Source: Pantoea rodasii (lineage in GTDB: Bacteria; Pseudomonadota; Gammaproteobacteria; Enterobacterales; Enterobacteriaceae). Taken from it: 64,000 nt of DNA. Shown here piece after piece: positions 18,940 through 30,152 of the stretch. The position numbers and the translations under genes are program-made. Under the pieces are notes generated by a model. That model saw only the letters and a list, made by a program, of their open reading frames with translations. It made no database searches and was not told the DNA's origin. The stretch is taken from positions 496,001 through 560,000 of the forward strand of contig NZ_MLFP01000086.1 in the NCBI RefSeq assembly GCF_002095465.1, in the 5' to 3' direction. Position 1 is the first letter of the stretch. The number at the start of each line of letters is the position of its first letter.

Positions 18940-20475
18940 TTACAGCGCGGGGCCGCGCGTTGGCGAGCGGTCAAGCAGTTCAACGCTGCCATCTTCATTC
19001 TGTTGTTCCAGAATCACATCAAAACCCCAAAGACGATGCACGTGCTTCAGCACTTCGCGGCGGCTTTTATCCAGCGGGGCTCGCTGCTGCGGAACATAAC
19101 GCAGCGTCAGTGAGCGATCACCACGCAGATCCACATTGTAGACCTGAACGTTGGGTTCCAGATTACTCAGGTTATATTGCGCCGACAGTTGCTGACGAAT
19201 CGCGCGATAGCCCGCTTCATCATGAATCGCAGCAATTTCGAGGAAGTTATTGCGGTCATCATCCATCACCGTGAACAGGCGGAAATCACGCATCACTTTC
19301 GGCGACAGGAACTGGCTGATGAAACTCTCGTCTTTAAACTCGCGCATGGCGAAGTGCAGGGTTTTCAGCCAGTCAGAACCGGCAATATCCGGGAACCAGT
19401 AGCGATCTTCTTCCGTTGGCGTCTGACAGATCCGCTTTATATCCTGGAACATGGCAAAACCCAGCGCGTAAGGGTTTATTCCGTTGTACCACTGACTGTT
19501 GTACGGCGGCTGATACACCACATTGGTGTGGCTGTGCAGGAACTCCATCATAAAGCGTTCCGACACTTTCCCTTCGTCATACATATGGTTAAGGATGGTG
19601 TAATGCCAGAACGTTGCCCAGCCTTCGTTCATCACCTGCGTCTGTTTCTGTGGATAAAAATACTGGCTGACCTTACGCACGATACGCAGCACCTCACGTT
19701 GCCAGGATTCCAGCAGCGGGGCGTTTTTCTCCATAAAATACAGCAGATTTTCCTGCGGCTCAGAAGGGTAGCGCGCGGCTTCAACGTGCACCGATTCCTT
19801 CTCTTTACGCGGCAGAGTACGCCATAAGGTGTTCACCTGGCTCTGCAGATACTCTTCACGGCTTTTCTGCCGCGCTTTCTCTTCCTGCAGCGAAATTTTT
19901 TGCGGACGCTTGTAGCGATCGACGCCGTAGTTCATCAGGGCATGGCAGGAATCGAGTAAGCGCTCCACTTCTTCTACACCAAATCGCTCTTCGCAATCAG
20001 TAATGTAGTTACGCGCAAACAGCAGGTAATCGACGATGGAACTGGCATCGGTCCAGCTGCGGAACAGATAGTTGTTCTTAAAGAAAGAGTTATGTCCATA
20101 ACAGGCATGTGCCATCACCAGCGCCTGCATGGTCATGGTGTTCTCTTCCATTAAGTAGGCAATACAGGGATTAGAGTTGATGACGATTTCATACGCTAAA
20201 CCTTGCTGGCCGTGCTTATAGCGCTGTTCGGTTTCAATGAATTTCTTACCAAACGACCAGTGCGCATAGTTAATCGGCATACCTACGCTTGAGTAGGCAT
20301 CCATCATTTGTTCGGAGGTGATGACTTCGATTTGATGCGGATAGGTGTCAAGGCCGTAGCTTTTCGCTACGCGGTCAATTTCCGCCAGGTAGACATCGAG
20401 CAGTTCGAATGTCCAGTCGGGCCCATCACTGAGTCGTTTACTGCTTCGGGTTGGCTCGTCAAAGATTGTCGTCAT
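18940..20475 (-). CDS. ycgB: SpoVR-family protein YcgB
   Basis: The 511-residue protein (E. coli 510) is a SpoVR homologue with high similarity along its length (e.g. GLAYEIVINSNPCIAYLMEE, MNEGWATFWHYTILNHMYDE, the latter with a HExxH-like metal-site flavour but not a true one). Members co-occur with PrkA (YeaG) and YeaH across bacteria; the biochemical role is unknown, and in E. coli YcgB is stress-related (RpoS-linked). The start was placed at the ATG preceded by GAGGTG; 14 extra in-frame residues exist upstream. Confidence 0.94.
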   Translation of the reverse strand: MTTIFDEPTRSSKRLSDGPDWTFELLDVYLAEIDRVAKSYGLDTYPHQIEVITSEQMMDAYSSVGMPINYAHWSFGKKFIETEQRYKHGQQGLAYEIVINSNPCIAYLMEENTMTMQALVMAHACYGHNSFFKNNYLFRSWTDASSIVDYLLFARNYITDCEERFGVEEVERLLDSCHALMNYGVDRYKRPQKISLQEEKARQKSREEYLQSQVNTLWRTLPRKEKESVHVEAARYPSEPQENLLYFMEKNAPLLESWQREVLRIVRKVSQYFYPQKQTQVMNEGWATFWHYTILNHMYDEGKVSERFMMEFLHSHTNVVYQPPYNSQWYNGINPYALGFAMFQDIKRICQTPTEEDRYWFPDIAGSDWLKTLHFAMREFKDESFISQFLSPKVMRDFRLFTVMDDDRNNFLEIAAIHDEAGYRAIRQQLSAQYNLSNLEPNVQVYNVDLRGDRSLTLRYVPQQRAPLDKSRREVLKHVHRLWGFDVILEQQNEDGSVELLDRSPTRGPAL

Positions 20476-20976
20476 AGCGCACCTCTGTTTTGCAAGCGGC
20501 AGGCAACGGATTGTCACCTGTCACGATCGTTTAAGGCTTCATCCTGAGAAAGACAGCCCAATAAAACTGAGCGAACACATCAATGATAGTCCACTGTCGC
20601 TTATCCGAAACCGGAACTCAATCGAATTTTTTTGGCACAAAATCATTGAAAATTCGTTGCTTAAGCCTTTGCCAATGACAAATACGGGCCTTGACTGAAA
20701 TGGCAGCATAAAATTCTGTTTATAAGTGGATTGTATGACTGCGGCGCTTTCTCCTGAAATTAGCGAAAAGCACTGCCTTTCGCATAATAAATTGCTGGTT
20801 AATGGTTTTACGGCATAAAAAATCCTGATTTTTGCACTGCCTCATGATTTTTGTGTGCAGAAAGGTGAAAAACATGTGAAATACCGCTGTCGAATGTAAG
20901 ATGAAAACAGATGCCTGGATATGCTAATGCAGGCAATATTCATGGTTGATTATGCTTTTGCCGCGGCGAGGGGCTT
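20476..20976. other. 501-base divergent region ycgB/dadA
   Basis: Relatively A+T-rich non-coding DNA carrying the promoters of ycgB and dadAX. In E. coli the dadAX promoter is controlled by Lrp and CRP; I found no convincing CRP palindrome and did not assign Lrp sites. A TGGCAC at about 20630 lacks the matching -12 GC, so no sigma-54 promoter is called. No small gene is supported. Confidence 0.5.
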
Positions 20977-22278
20977 ATGCGCGTAGTGATTCTTGGAAGT
21001 GGGGTTGTCGGGGTGGCGAGTGCCTGGTATCTAGCGCAAGCTGGCCATGAAGTCACCGTAATAGATCGTCAGCCGACTGCTGCACTGGAAACCAGTGCTG
21101 GAAACGCCGGTCAGATCTCTCCAGGCTATGCAGCGCCTTGGGCGGCGCCGGGTGTGCCGTTGAAAGCGGTGAAATGGATGTTCCAGCGCCACGCGCCTTT
21201 GGCCGTTCGTCTCGATGGCAGCAAATTCCAGCTGGAGTGGATGTGGAACATGCTTCGCAATTGCGACATGCGCCATTATCAGGAAAATAAAGGGCGGATG
21301 GTGCGGATTGCGGAATACAGCCGCGATTGCCTGAAAACCCTGCGTGCGGCTACCGGTATCGCCTACGAGGGGCGTCAGGGCGGCACGCTGCAACTGTTCC
21401 GCACTCAGCAGCAGTTCGAGAGTGCCAGCAAAGATATCGCTGTTTTAAAAGAGGCGGGCGTGCCTTATGAACTGCTGGAAGCGCATCAATTGCACAGCGT
21501 GGAACCTGCGCTGGCCACGACCGCACACAAACTCACCGGCGGCCTGCGTTTGCCGAATGATGAAACCGGAGATTGTCAGTTGTTTACTCAACGCCTGGCA
21601 GCCATGGCGGCCGCGGCGGGTGTAACTTTCCGATACGATACTTCCGTCGATCAACTGCTACGTGAGGGCAATCGTATCTATGGTGTGAAGTGTGGGGATG
21701 AGGTGATCAAAGGAGATGCCTATGTAGTGGCCTTTGGTTCTTACTCCACCGCGCTGCTAAAAGATATCGTGTCGATCCCCGTTTATCCGCTCAAGGGCTA
21801 CTCCCTGACTATCCCGATTAAAAATCCGGACGCGGCGCCTGTATCGACCATCCTTGATGAGACTTATAAAGTGGCGGTAACGCGCTTTGACGATCGCATT
21901 CGCGTGGGCGGTATGGCCGAGATTGTTGGTTTTAACACCAAACTGACCCCTGCACGACGTGAAACGCTGGAGATGGTGGTCAGCGATCTCTATCCTGAAG
22001 GTGGTTTTGTAGAACAGGCCACGTTCTGGACCGGATTGCGCCCTATGACGCCAGACGGTACACCGATTGTCGGGCGCACGCCGCTCTCCAATCTCTATCT
22101 CAATACCGGTCACGGAACGTTGGGATGGACCATGGCCTGTGGATCCGGTCAGTTGCTGGCCGATTTGATTTCCGGTCAGAAACCGGCGATTGCCGCAGAT
22201 GATTTGTCCGTACTGCGCTACCTGCCGGGATTCGAACCCCATTCGTCGCCGCTGCGTAACGCAAACGCGGCACGATAA
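20977..22278 (+). CDS. dadA: D-amino acid dehydrogenase small subunit
   Basis: DadA is an FAD-linked, membrane-associated dehydrogenase that oxidises D-alanine (and other D-amino acids) to pyruvate and ammonia, feeding electrons to the respiratory chain. The 433-residue protein starts with the Rossmann dinucleotide motif [19 protein letters not shown]; the C-terminal FAD contact [17 protein letters not shown] and [17 protein letters not shown] are typical. It is followed by dadX after 21 bases (operon). Confidence 0.96.
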   Translation: MRVVILGSGVVGVASAWYLAQAGHEVTVIDRQPTAALETSAGNAGQISPGYAAPWAAPGVPLKAVKWMFQRHAPLAVRLDGSKFQLEWMWNMLRNCDMRHYQENKGRMVRIAEYSRDCLKTLRAATGIAYEGRQGGTLQLFRTQQQFESASKDIAVLKEAGVPYELLEAHQLHSVEPALATTAHKLTGGLRLPNDETGDCQLFTQRLAAMAAAAGVTFRYDTSVDQLLREGNRIYGVKCGDEVIKGDAYVVAFGSYSTALLKDIVSIPVYPLKGYSLTIPIKNPDAAPVSTILDETYKVAVTRFDDRIRVGGMAEIVGFNTKLTPARRETLEMVVSDLYPEGGFVEQATFWTGLRPMTPDGTPIVGRTPLSNLYLNTGHGTLGWTMACGSGQLLADLISGQKPAIAADDLSVLRYLPGFEPHSSPLRNANAAR

Positions 22279-22299
22279 CATCTCAGGGAGAGCAAGAGC

Positions 22300-23370
22300 A
22301 TGTCACGTCCTACTGGTGCCACGATCAATCAACAGGCGCTACGCCACAATCTGGCAGTTGTGCGTCAGGCGGCACCGCATTCACGCATCTGGTCCGTGGT
22401 TAAGGCCAACGCTTATGGGCACGGTGTGGCTCGCGTGTGGCAAAGTCTGGCGGAGACCGATGGTTTCGCGCTGCTCAATATGGAAGAGGCGATTCTGCTG
22501 CGCGAGCAGGGCTGGAAAAAGCCGATTTTGCTGCTGGAAGGTTTTTTTCAAGCGCAAGATTTAGCGCTAATCGACCGTTATCGTCTTACCACGAGCGTGC
22601 ACAGCAACTGGCAGATTCAGGCACTGGCAAAAGCGGAGCTGTCCGCCCCGATTGATATTTACCTGAAGATGAACAGCGGCATGAACCGGTTGGGTTTCCG
22701 TCCGGAACAGGTCCATGCGGCGTGGCAGAAACTGCGTGCTTTGCCAAATGTAGGTGAGATGACGCTGATGGCGCATTTTGCTGACGCGGAAAACCCGGAA
22801 GGTTTGACTGAACCGCTCAAGCGCGTGGAGCGGGCTGCTGAAGGCCTGGATTGCCCGCGCTCACTCTCTAACTCTGCTGCAACCCTATGGCATCCTGAAG
22901 CGCATTTTGATTGGGTGCGCCCAGGCATAATTTTGTATGGCGCTTCACCCAGTGGCGACTGGCAGGATATCGCCAGCACCGGCTTGCAACCGGTGATGAC
23001 GCTTAGCAGTGAGATCATTGGCGTGCAGCAGCTCACGGCCGGAGATGGCGTGGGCTACGGTTATCGTTATCACGCCTCCGCCTCACAGCGTATCGGTATT
23101 GTTGCCTGTGGCTATGCCGATGGCTATCCGCGCCATGCGCCGACCGGCACGCCGGTAAGTGTTGATGGCGTTCGTACCCGCACGTTGGGCGCGATTTCGA
23201 TGGATATGATGATGATTGACCTCGAACCTTGCCCGCAGGCGGGAATAGGTTCACAAGTCGAGCTGTGGGGCAATCAGGTGAAAATTGATGAGGTGGCGAA
23301 AGCCGCCGGCACGGTGGGTTACGAGCTGATGTGCGCGCTCGCGCCCCGCGTACCGGTTGAGGTTATTTAA
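22300..23370 (+). CDS. dadX: Catabolic alanine racemase
   Basis: DadX interconverts L- and D-alanine using PLP and supplies D-alanine to DadA. The 356-residue protein (same as E. coli) has the PLP lysine in [13 protein letters not shown] and the catalytic tyrosine region [11 protein letters not shown], plus [12 protein letters not shown]. Its last eight bases overlap the reconstructed end of the convergent MFS gene. Confidence 0.96.
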   Translation: MSRPTGATINQQALRHNLAVVRQAAPHSRIWSVVKANAYGHGVARVWQSLAETDGFALLNMEEAILLREQGWKKPILLLEGFFQAQDLALIDRYRLTTSVHSNWQIQALAKAELSAPIDIYLKMNSGMNRLGFRPEQVHAAWQKLRALPNVGEMTLMAHFADAENPEGLTEPLKRVERAAEGLDCPRSLSNSAATLWHPEAHFDWVRPGIILYGASPSGDWQDIASTGLQPVMTLSSEIIGVQQLTAGDGVGYGYRYHASASQRIGIVACGYADGYPRHAPTGTPVSVDGVRTRTLGAISMDMMMIDLEPCPQAGIGSQVELWGNQVKIDEVAKAAGTVGYELMCALAPRVPVEVI

Positions 23371-24555
23371 GCGCGGTCACGCTGCCGTGCATCTGCTTAC
23401 TGCAGCGCCAGGCGATCAAGGCCAGCGCTGCGCCCAACACCATCATCAAGGCCAGTGCTGATTTTTCCGCTATCGGCAAGGCGACAATGATGAGGCTGGT
23501 TCCCGCACCGCATGCCATCTGAATGAACCCCTGCAAGGCGGCGGCAACGCCAGCCTGCTGCTATAAGGTTCCAGAGCGTAGCTGGTGGCGGGGCCTACGG
23601 TAAACGCCAGGCCAGCCACAGACACGCCGACAGGGATCATATACAGCGCCCAGTGCGTCTGCCACGCAGCAGGCAACAACGCCATACCCGCCACCAACAG
23701 AATGGCGCCCAGCAGCATCGTCACAAAGCCCATTGCCAGACAAAACGGCCGGCCGGCTTTGCGAATGGTTTTATTCACAAACGCACTCACCAGCATGATC
23801 CAAAAGCCGTTGGCACCAAAGGCAAAGGAGAACTGCAGCGGCGTCAGGCCGCCTTCGGTCATCAATACGTGCGGTGCGAGTGAAACATAGGTCAGCACCA
23901 TGCCAAGCGCACCGGCGTTGGCAAACGCAAAGGCGAGGAAACGCGGTTCACGTGCGATTGCCGCATATTGCGCCAGCGGTAGACCTTTCACCCGCAGCGT
24001 GTCGGCAGGACGGGTTTCCGGCAGGAAAAACACCACAATCAAACCGATGACAGCCGCGTAGCCGCACAGGAACCAGAAGGGCGCGCGCCAGCCGTAGGCC
24101 TCAGCGAGGATACCGCCGAGTAAAGGCGCCAGCGCAGGCACAATGTTAAGCGCACCATTCAGGAAGCCATAGGCGCGCGCGGCTTCATCTCCGCTCAGAC
24201 GATCGCGCACGCCACTGAACGCCACCACCGCCGTACAGCAGACTGCGCAGCCTTGAATCAGGCGTGCCAGGAAGAATATCGGCCATACGGTGGCGGTGGC
24301 CGCAACGGCGCTACCCACGATGTAAAGCGCCAGACCCATCAGCGCAATCGGCTTACGGCCAAAGTTATCCACCAACGGTCCAGTCACCAGCTGACCAATC
24401 CCCATCACCAGCAAAAACAGCGGAATGGTGGTCTGAATTAAGCTGACTGGGCTGTTAAGGCCTTGTGCGATTTGCGGGAGTGTAGGGAGATAAAGATCGA
24501 TGCCAAGCGGTGCCAGCAGCACCAGGCTTAACAGCAGCAGGGTAAATTTTTGCAT
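23363..24555 (-). CDS. Bcr/CflA-type MFS drug exporter (frameshifted here)
   Basis: A 12-helix major-facilitator protein of the drug:H+ antiporter (DHA1) type. It begins with a helix ending [19 protein letters not shown]; the loop 2-3 signature is [14 protein letters not shown] and the helix-5 motif C region is [20 protein letters not shown]. The first frame breaks after YALEPYS (about 23556-23564). With one base restored it continues [20 protein letters not shown] through two more helices to a stop at 23363, for ~397 residues. A CC to C deletion is possible. The substrate is unknown. It is not in this position in E. coli. Confidence 0.85.
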
Positions 24556-24623
24556 CTATAACCAGAAACGTCCTGTTGAACAAGCGGGAAGGGTAAAGAC
24601 TTAGCGGAGAAAAAGAAAGGAAT

Positions 24624-24660
24624 AAAAAAGCGATGTCTGCTGGGCTGGCACAGACATCGC
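24624..24660 (-). terminator. Terminator after the wbaP-like gene
   Basis: On the minus strand: stem GCGATGTCTG/CAGACATCGC with an 11-base loop, then TTTTTTATT. It begins ten bases past the wbaP-like stop. Confidence 0.85.
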
Positions 24661-24670
24661 ATTGAGGGTA

Positions 24671-26136
24671 TTAGTAAGCACCATCGCGGCGGAACACCAC
24701 GCCAGCCGTTTTAAACAGGATGGCAATGTCAGTCCACAGTGCCCAGTTCTTCACATACCATGAGTCAAAATAGACGCGGGTATCATAGTCGATATCGTTA
24801 CGACCACTGACCTGCCACAGGCCGGTCATGCCCGGTTTCGCCATCAGGTAGTAATCCACATCACCGGCATAACGCTCCAGCTCCGCTTCGATCACCGGAC
24901 GTGGGCCAACCAGGCTCATTTCACCACGAATAACGTTCCACAGCTGTGGCAATTCATCGAGGCTGGTCTTGCGCAGGATGCCACCGATTTTGGTCACGCG
25001 CGGATCGTTTTTCAGTTTGAAATCACGATCCCACTCAGCCCGCGCTTCTTCACTGGTGGCCAGCAATTTCTGCAATACTTCTTGTGAGTTAGTGCACATG
25101 GAACGGAACTTCAGGCATTTGAATTTTACGCCATCCTGGCCAACGCGTTCGTGACCATAAATCGCATTACCCCCATCACGTTTCACCATCGCACACAGCA
25201 GACCAAACACCGGTGCCAGGAACAGCAGCAGCATAGAGGCCACAACAATATCGAACGTGCGCTTGAGGAAACGTGAGGAGCGTTTTGCCAGATTGTTGCT
25301 GACGCGCAGAATCATCACTTCATGACTAAAAATGAAGGACATATCGGTGCCGTACAGCGGCACGCCGCGCAGCGTCGGGATCACTGAAATTGAGCGACAC
25401 TTCATCTTGGACAGGAACTTCAACCATTTATCGCGCACCACTTGCTGTTCAAATTCGGTGGCAACGATAAATTGTGTGTTGTCCCGATCCATGGTTTGCC
25501 AGTTGATATCTTTCCAGGTAATCACCGGTACGCCGTTGACGTTTTCTGGCCGATTTTCATCTTCCAGTGAAATAAACGCCTGCACGTTATAGCCGAGGAT
25601 TTCTTCACTTTGCAGCGCAGCATAGGCTTCCATGGCATTTTTGCCAGAGCCGATGATGATAGTTTCCTTCTGCCATTGGCCTGCACGGTTAATGGCGCGT
25701 TTTACCACTGCACGCATCAGAGGCAGCAGCAGCAGTGCATAAGTCCAGCTGAACACCCACACCATGCGTGAGAAATCCCATTTGGAGAAGGCAATCAGCG
25801 CCAGATCCAGCAGCGAAAACACGAACAGGGTTTTAACGATCTCTTTTAACTCGAACCAGAACGGTTTGCGGTAAGTGTAATGACGCATGCGCACCCAAAA
25901 CCAGGCGGTGCAAAGCACAGAAAGACCTAATTGAGCGATAAAACGATATTCAATCTGCTGCGGCGGAATAAAGGTGTCCAGTTCTCCCCAAATACCCTGA
26001 ACGGTCGCCGCGGATAAAAACAAAGCCAGATTAAGGGCAATTAAATCAGAAAAGCTCAGTGCGACTTTTGCGATAAGATTTTACGCAATCCGCTCCAGGA
26101 GCGGGTTGCATCATTCATTACTAATGTACTTGCCAT
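24671..26136 (-). CDS. wbaP: WbaP-type undecaprenyl-phosphate galactose phosphotransferase (frameshifted here)
   Basis: A polyisoprenyl-phosphate hexose-1-phosphate transferase that should load the first sugar phosphate (galactose in Salmonella WbaP) onto undecaprenyl phosphate. After repair it is 488 residues (WbaP 476). Four N-terminal membrane helices are followed by a central Rossmann-like domain (ETIIIGSGKNAMEAYAALQS), then the catalytic domain: helix SSRFLKRTFDIVVASMLLLF, FKCLKFRSM, KTSLDELPQLWNVIRGEMSL, VGPRP, AKPGMTGLWQVSGRNDIDYD and the C-terminal VVFRRDGAY. One base is missing at about 26070-26072 (GG to G fits) between KILS and KVALSFSDLI. It stands alone, outside any visible polysaccharide cluster. 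Confidence 0.85.
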
Positions 26137-26287
26137 AAAACCTGCTCTCTTTTCTTAAGTAAAAGATGGCCTGACCAGAATCAAGTGCGCGCTCAGGAGT
26201 AGTCTACTGAAAATAAAAACAGATGCTTTTTCAGTGCGATATGAGTCAATGCTGCCATAAGCGCTGCGAGGAAAGGACCGTTTGAGA

Positions 26288-26303
26288 CGTGATGCACGTC
26301 ACG
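26288..26303. promoter_or_regulatory. CRP-like palindrome upstream of wbaP
   Basis: CGTGATGCACGTCACG matches 8 of 10 core positions of TGTGA-N6-TCACA. It lies ~150 bases upstream of the wbaP start in a 377-base gap (26137-26513). The site is predicted only and the promoter was not located. Confidence 0.35.
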
Positions 26304-26321
26304 AAAAGCTGCAGCAACGTT

Positions 26322-26335
26322 TAAGAGTATGCAGG
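26322..26335. promoter_or_regulatory. Weak RcsAB-box-like sequence upstream of wbaP
   Basis: TAAGAGTATGCAGG shares 9 of 14 positions with the RcsAB consensus TAAGAATATTCCTA, including the TAAGA half. Rcs control of exopolysaccharide genes is well known in Erwiniaceae. The match is weak and could be chance. Confidence 0.2.
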
Positions 26336-26479
26336 AGTTATTTGACGGAGTTAATATGGAAATAGTCTTAAAAGGAAATAAATGCTTAATGAAATAGTGA
26401 GCTAGTGAATTGAATTGTAAGGTTAAAAGTAAAAAAAGCGCCGATATAACGCTTCATTTTAAGACTGCTTTTAGGAATG

Positions 26480-26504
26480 ACCGCCATACGAAGCGAATGG
26501 CGGT
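26480..26504 (-). terminator. Hairpin downstream of the yebV-like gene
   Basis: Stem ACCGCCAT/ATGGCGGT just past the stop codon; the T-run is poor, so this is a possible terminator only. Confidence 0.4.
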
Positions 26505-26513
26505 GAGGGATTA

Positions 26514-26747
26514 TCAGGCCGGTTTTTTCAAAACCCAGCGGTCTTGTTGCTTGTCATAGTGTCCGATCTCCAAATCAACGGGTTTACCGTCAATCCACGC
26601 CGGCACACTGGTTTCATGATCCCAGCCATCGAGTTGGTAACTCAGGCCGGGGTTGGTATTGCAGGGAATACTGACGGTTTCCAGCTTGTCAGCATCCAGT
26701 TCTGCATCAACGATCTCGTAACGACCAATCTTCACCACGTGTCCCAT
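26514..26747 (-). CDS. YebV-like DUF1480 small protein
   Basis: A 77-residue protein reading MGHVVKIGRYEIVDAELDAD, with the family's central LDGWDHETSVPAW and a C-terminal YDKQQDRWVLKKPA, similar to E. coli YebV (78 residues). The function is unknown. Of two close ATGs I chose 26747 because GGGAG then sits at normal spacing; the longer in-frame reading to 26912 runs into cvrA and is not supported. It lies 77 bases downstream of cvrA on the same strand, so the two may be cotranscribed. Confidence 0.82.
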   Translation of the reverse strand: MGHVVKIGRYEIVDAELDADKLETVSIPCNTNPGLSYQLDGWDHETSVPAWIDGKPVDLEIGHYDKQQDRWVLKKPA

Positions 26748-26824
26748 CCTCATCTCCCGTTTTGCTGGGTTGGAATAGTGAGCATAGTCGCTCACACGCA
26801 GTTTTGGCGCTTTTGCGTGTCGGA

Positions 26825-28552
26825 TTAATCCTTGTCTTCCATGACGCGTACGCCAATTTTGACAATCTGGTTGTCTTCTTTTTCCGCCACGGTCCAGGTG
26901 AGCTGGTTCCATTCAACCTGATCGCCCACAACCGGAGTACTGCCAAGCAACCCTTTCACTAACTGGCCGAGTGATTGCTGTTCGTTGGTCTCTTCATCCA
27001 GCTCAAGGCCGTAAATCTGCGCTACATCGCCCAGGCGTGCATCGGCATCCAAAATAAAGTCACCAAAGAAACGCTGATCCAATGCCACCGGCGGCGACTG
27101 GCTAAACATTTTGCCCAGCGCTGGTAAGTCACGCTCGCGGCCAATCACGCACAGCACATCGCCTTCTTTCAGGCGCGTGCTGCCGTTCGGGTGCATCAGC
27201 GCGTTATCACGGAACAGGGCGGCGATTCGTGTCTCACGTGGCATTTGCAGATCGCGCAGCGCGGCGCCCACACACCATTTATCCGCACCTAACTGATACA
27301 CAAATTGTTCCCATGGATTTTCAGGATGGATATCCAGTCCTACCCGGCTAATAGGCGATGCGGTAGGGGGAACCACCACTTTTGCACGTTTTGCCGCATA
27401 ACCGAGCGAGGTGCCCTGCAACATCAGTGACACCAGCACAACAAAGAAGGCGATATTAAAATAGAGCTTGGAGTTTTCCAGGCCGGCCATCATTGGGAAT
27501 ACAGCAAGAATGATGGGCACCGCGCCGCGCAGTCCAACCCAACTAATAAAGATGCGCTCGCGACCGGTGAAACCTTTAAATGGCAGCAGACCGACCAGAA
27601 TCGACAGCGGGCGCGCGACCAAAATCAGCCACAGCGACAAAATCATCGCCGGCACCGCGATATGCCAGAGATCGGAAGGCGTCACCAGCAAACCGAGCAC
27701 GATAAACATACCAATCTGGCTCAGCCACGCCATGCCATCGAAAGTTTGCAAAATGCCGTGTCGGTTACGAATTGGGCTGTTACCCAACAGGAAGCCACAC
27801 AGATAAACCGCTAATATTCCGCTGCCTTCCATCACCGTGGTCAGCGCGAAGACGATAATACCGCCACTCAGCGCCAGTAGCGGGTACAGGCCCTGCGCCA
27901 GATTGATGCGGTTAATCAGCTGCTGTAATGCCCAGCCGCCGCCCAGCCCCAGCACAATACCGAGACCGAACTGCTGCACCAGATGGACGACGAACATCCA
28001 GCTCAGGCCAGATTGTCCCTGCTGGATCATGTCTATCAATGTGATGGTGAGAAACACCGCCATCGGATCGTTGCTGCCTGATTCAATTTCTAGCGTCGAG
28101 CTGACACGTTCATTGAGCCCTTTATCACCCAGCAGCGAGAACACCGCAGCGGCATCGGTTGATCCAATGATCGCGCCAATCAGAAAGCCCTGCATTAAAT
28201 CGAGTTTAAACAGCCAGGCCGCCGCCAGACCGGTTAAACCGGCGGTGATCATGACGCCCACCGTGGCCAGCGATAATGCCGGTCCTAGCGCCACCTTGAA
28301 TGAACTGGCTTTGGTACGCATGCCGCCATCCAACAGGATAATCGCCAGCGCGAGATTCGATACCAGATAAGCCACTGGATAATTATCAAAGGCGATGCCA
28401 CCAATACCGTCCACGCCGGTCAACATGCCAAGAGCAAGGAAAATCACCAAAATCGGGATGCCAAGGCGTGAAGAGAATGAACTCAGAAGAATACTTGCTG
28501 CAACCAGCACGGAACCAATAATAAACAAACTGTAAATCATGCTGGCATTCAA
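26825..28552 (-). CDS. cvrA: CvrA/NhaP2-type K+(Na+)/H+ antiporter
   Basis: The 575-residue protein (E. coli 578) has a CPA1-type antiporter domain of ~12-13 helices (residues 1-390; helix signatures [32 protein letters not shown] with the ND motif, [19 protein letters not shown]), followed by an RCK_C-like cytosolic domain (GVGLD-type [18 protein letters not shown]). In E. coli it is linked to volume regulation at low osmolarity; Vibrio NhaP2 exchanges K+ and Na+ for protons. The start is TTG with AGGAG at proper spacing; the next residues are [10 protein letters not shown]. Confidence 0.93.
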   Translation of the reverse strand: MNASMIYSLFIIGSVLVAASILLSSFSSRLGIPILVIFLALGMLTGVDGIGGIAFDNYPVAYLVSNLALAIILLDGGMRTKASSFKVALGPALSLATVGVMITAGLTGLAAAWLFKLDLMQGFLIGAIIGSTDAAAVFSLLGDKGLNERVSSTLEIESGSNDPMAVFLTITLIDMIQQGQSGLSWMFVVHLVQQFGLGIVLGLGGGWALQQLINRINLAQGLYPLLALSGGIIVFALTTVMEGSGILAVYLCGFLLGNSPIRNRHGILQTFDGMAWLSQIGMFIVLGLLVTPSDLWHIAVPAMILSLWLILVARPLSILVGLLPFKGFTGRERIFISWVGLRGAVPIILAVFPMMAGLENSKLYFNIAFFVVLVSLMLQGTSLGYAAKRAKVVVPPTASPISRVGLDIHPENPWEQFVYQLGADKWCVGAALRDLQMPRETRIAALFRDNALMHPNGSTRLKEGDVLCVIGRERDLPALGKMFSQSPPVALDQRFFGDFILDADARLGDVAQIYGLELDEETNEQQSLGQLVKGLLGSTPVVGDQVEWNQLTWTVAEKEDNQIVKIGVRVMEDKD

Positions 28553-28750
28553 CGGCGTTCTCCTGCGGTGACGGGCGGATAATCAAACTGCGGGGGGATT
28601 CACACAGACAAGGTGAAAAGATAATGCCTTATCAATAGCTTGTCAGCGCTTAATTGTACATTTTTTCAATCTGGGGAGCACTATCCCATAGATGGCTAAA
28701 TTTGTGTGAAAAATCAGCGGGAATTTCAGCTAAATGAGAGACAGCGCGGA

Positions 28751-28778
28751 AAAGAAAAAGCCGGTCAATGACCGGCTT
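28751..28778 (-). terminator. Terminator after yeaGH
   Basis: On the minus strand: AAGCCGGTC/GACCGGCTT with a short loop, then TTTTCTTTT. Confidence 0.8.
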
Positions 28779-28783
28779 GATGA

Positions 28784-30139
<1,356 letters not shown>

Positions 30140-30152
30140 TTACAGGTGATGA

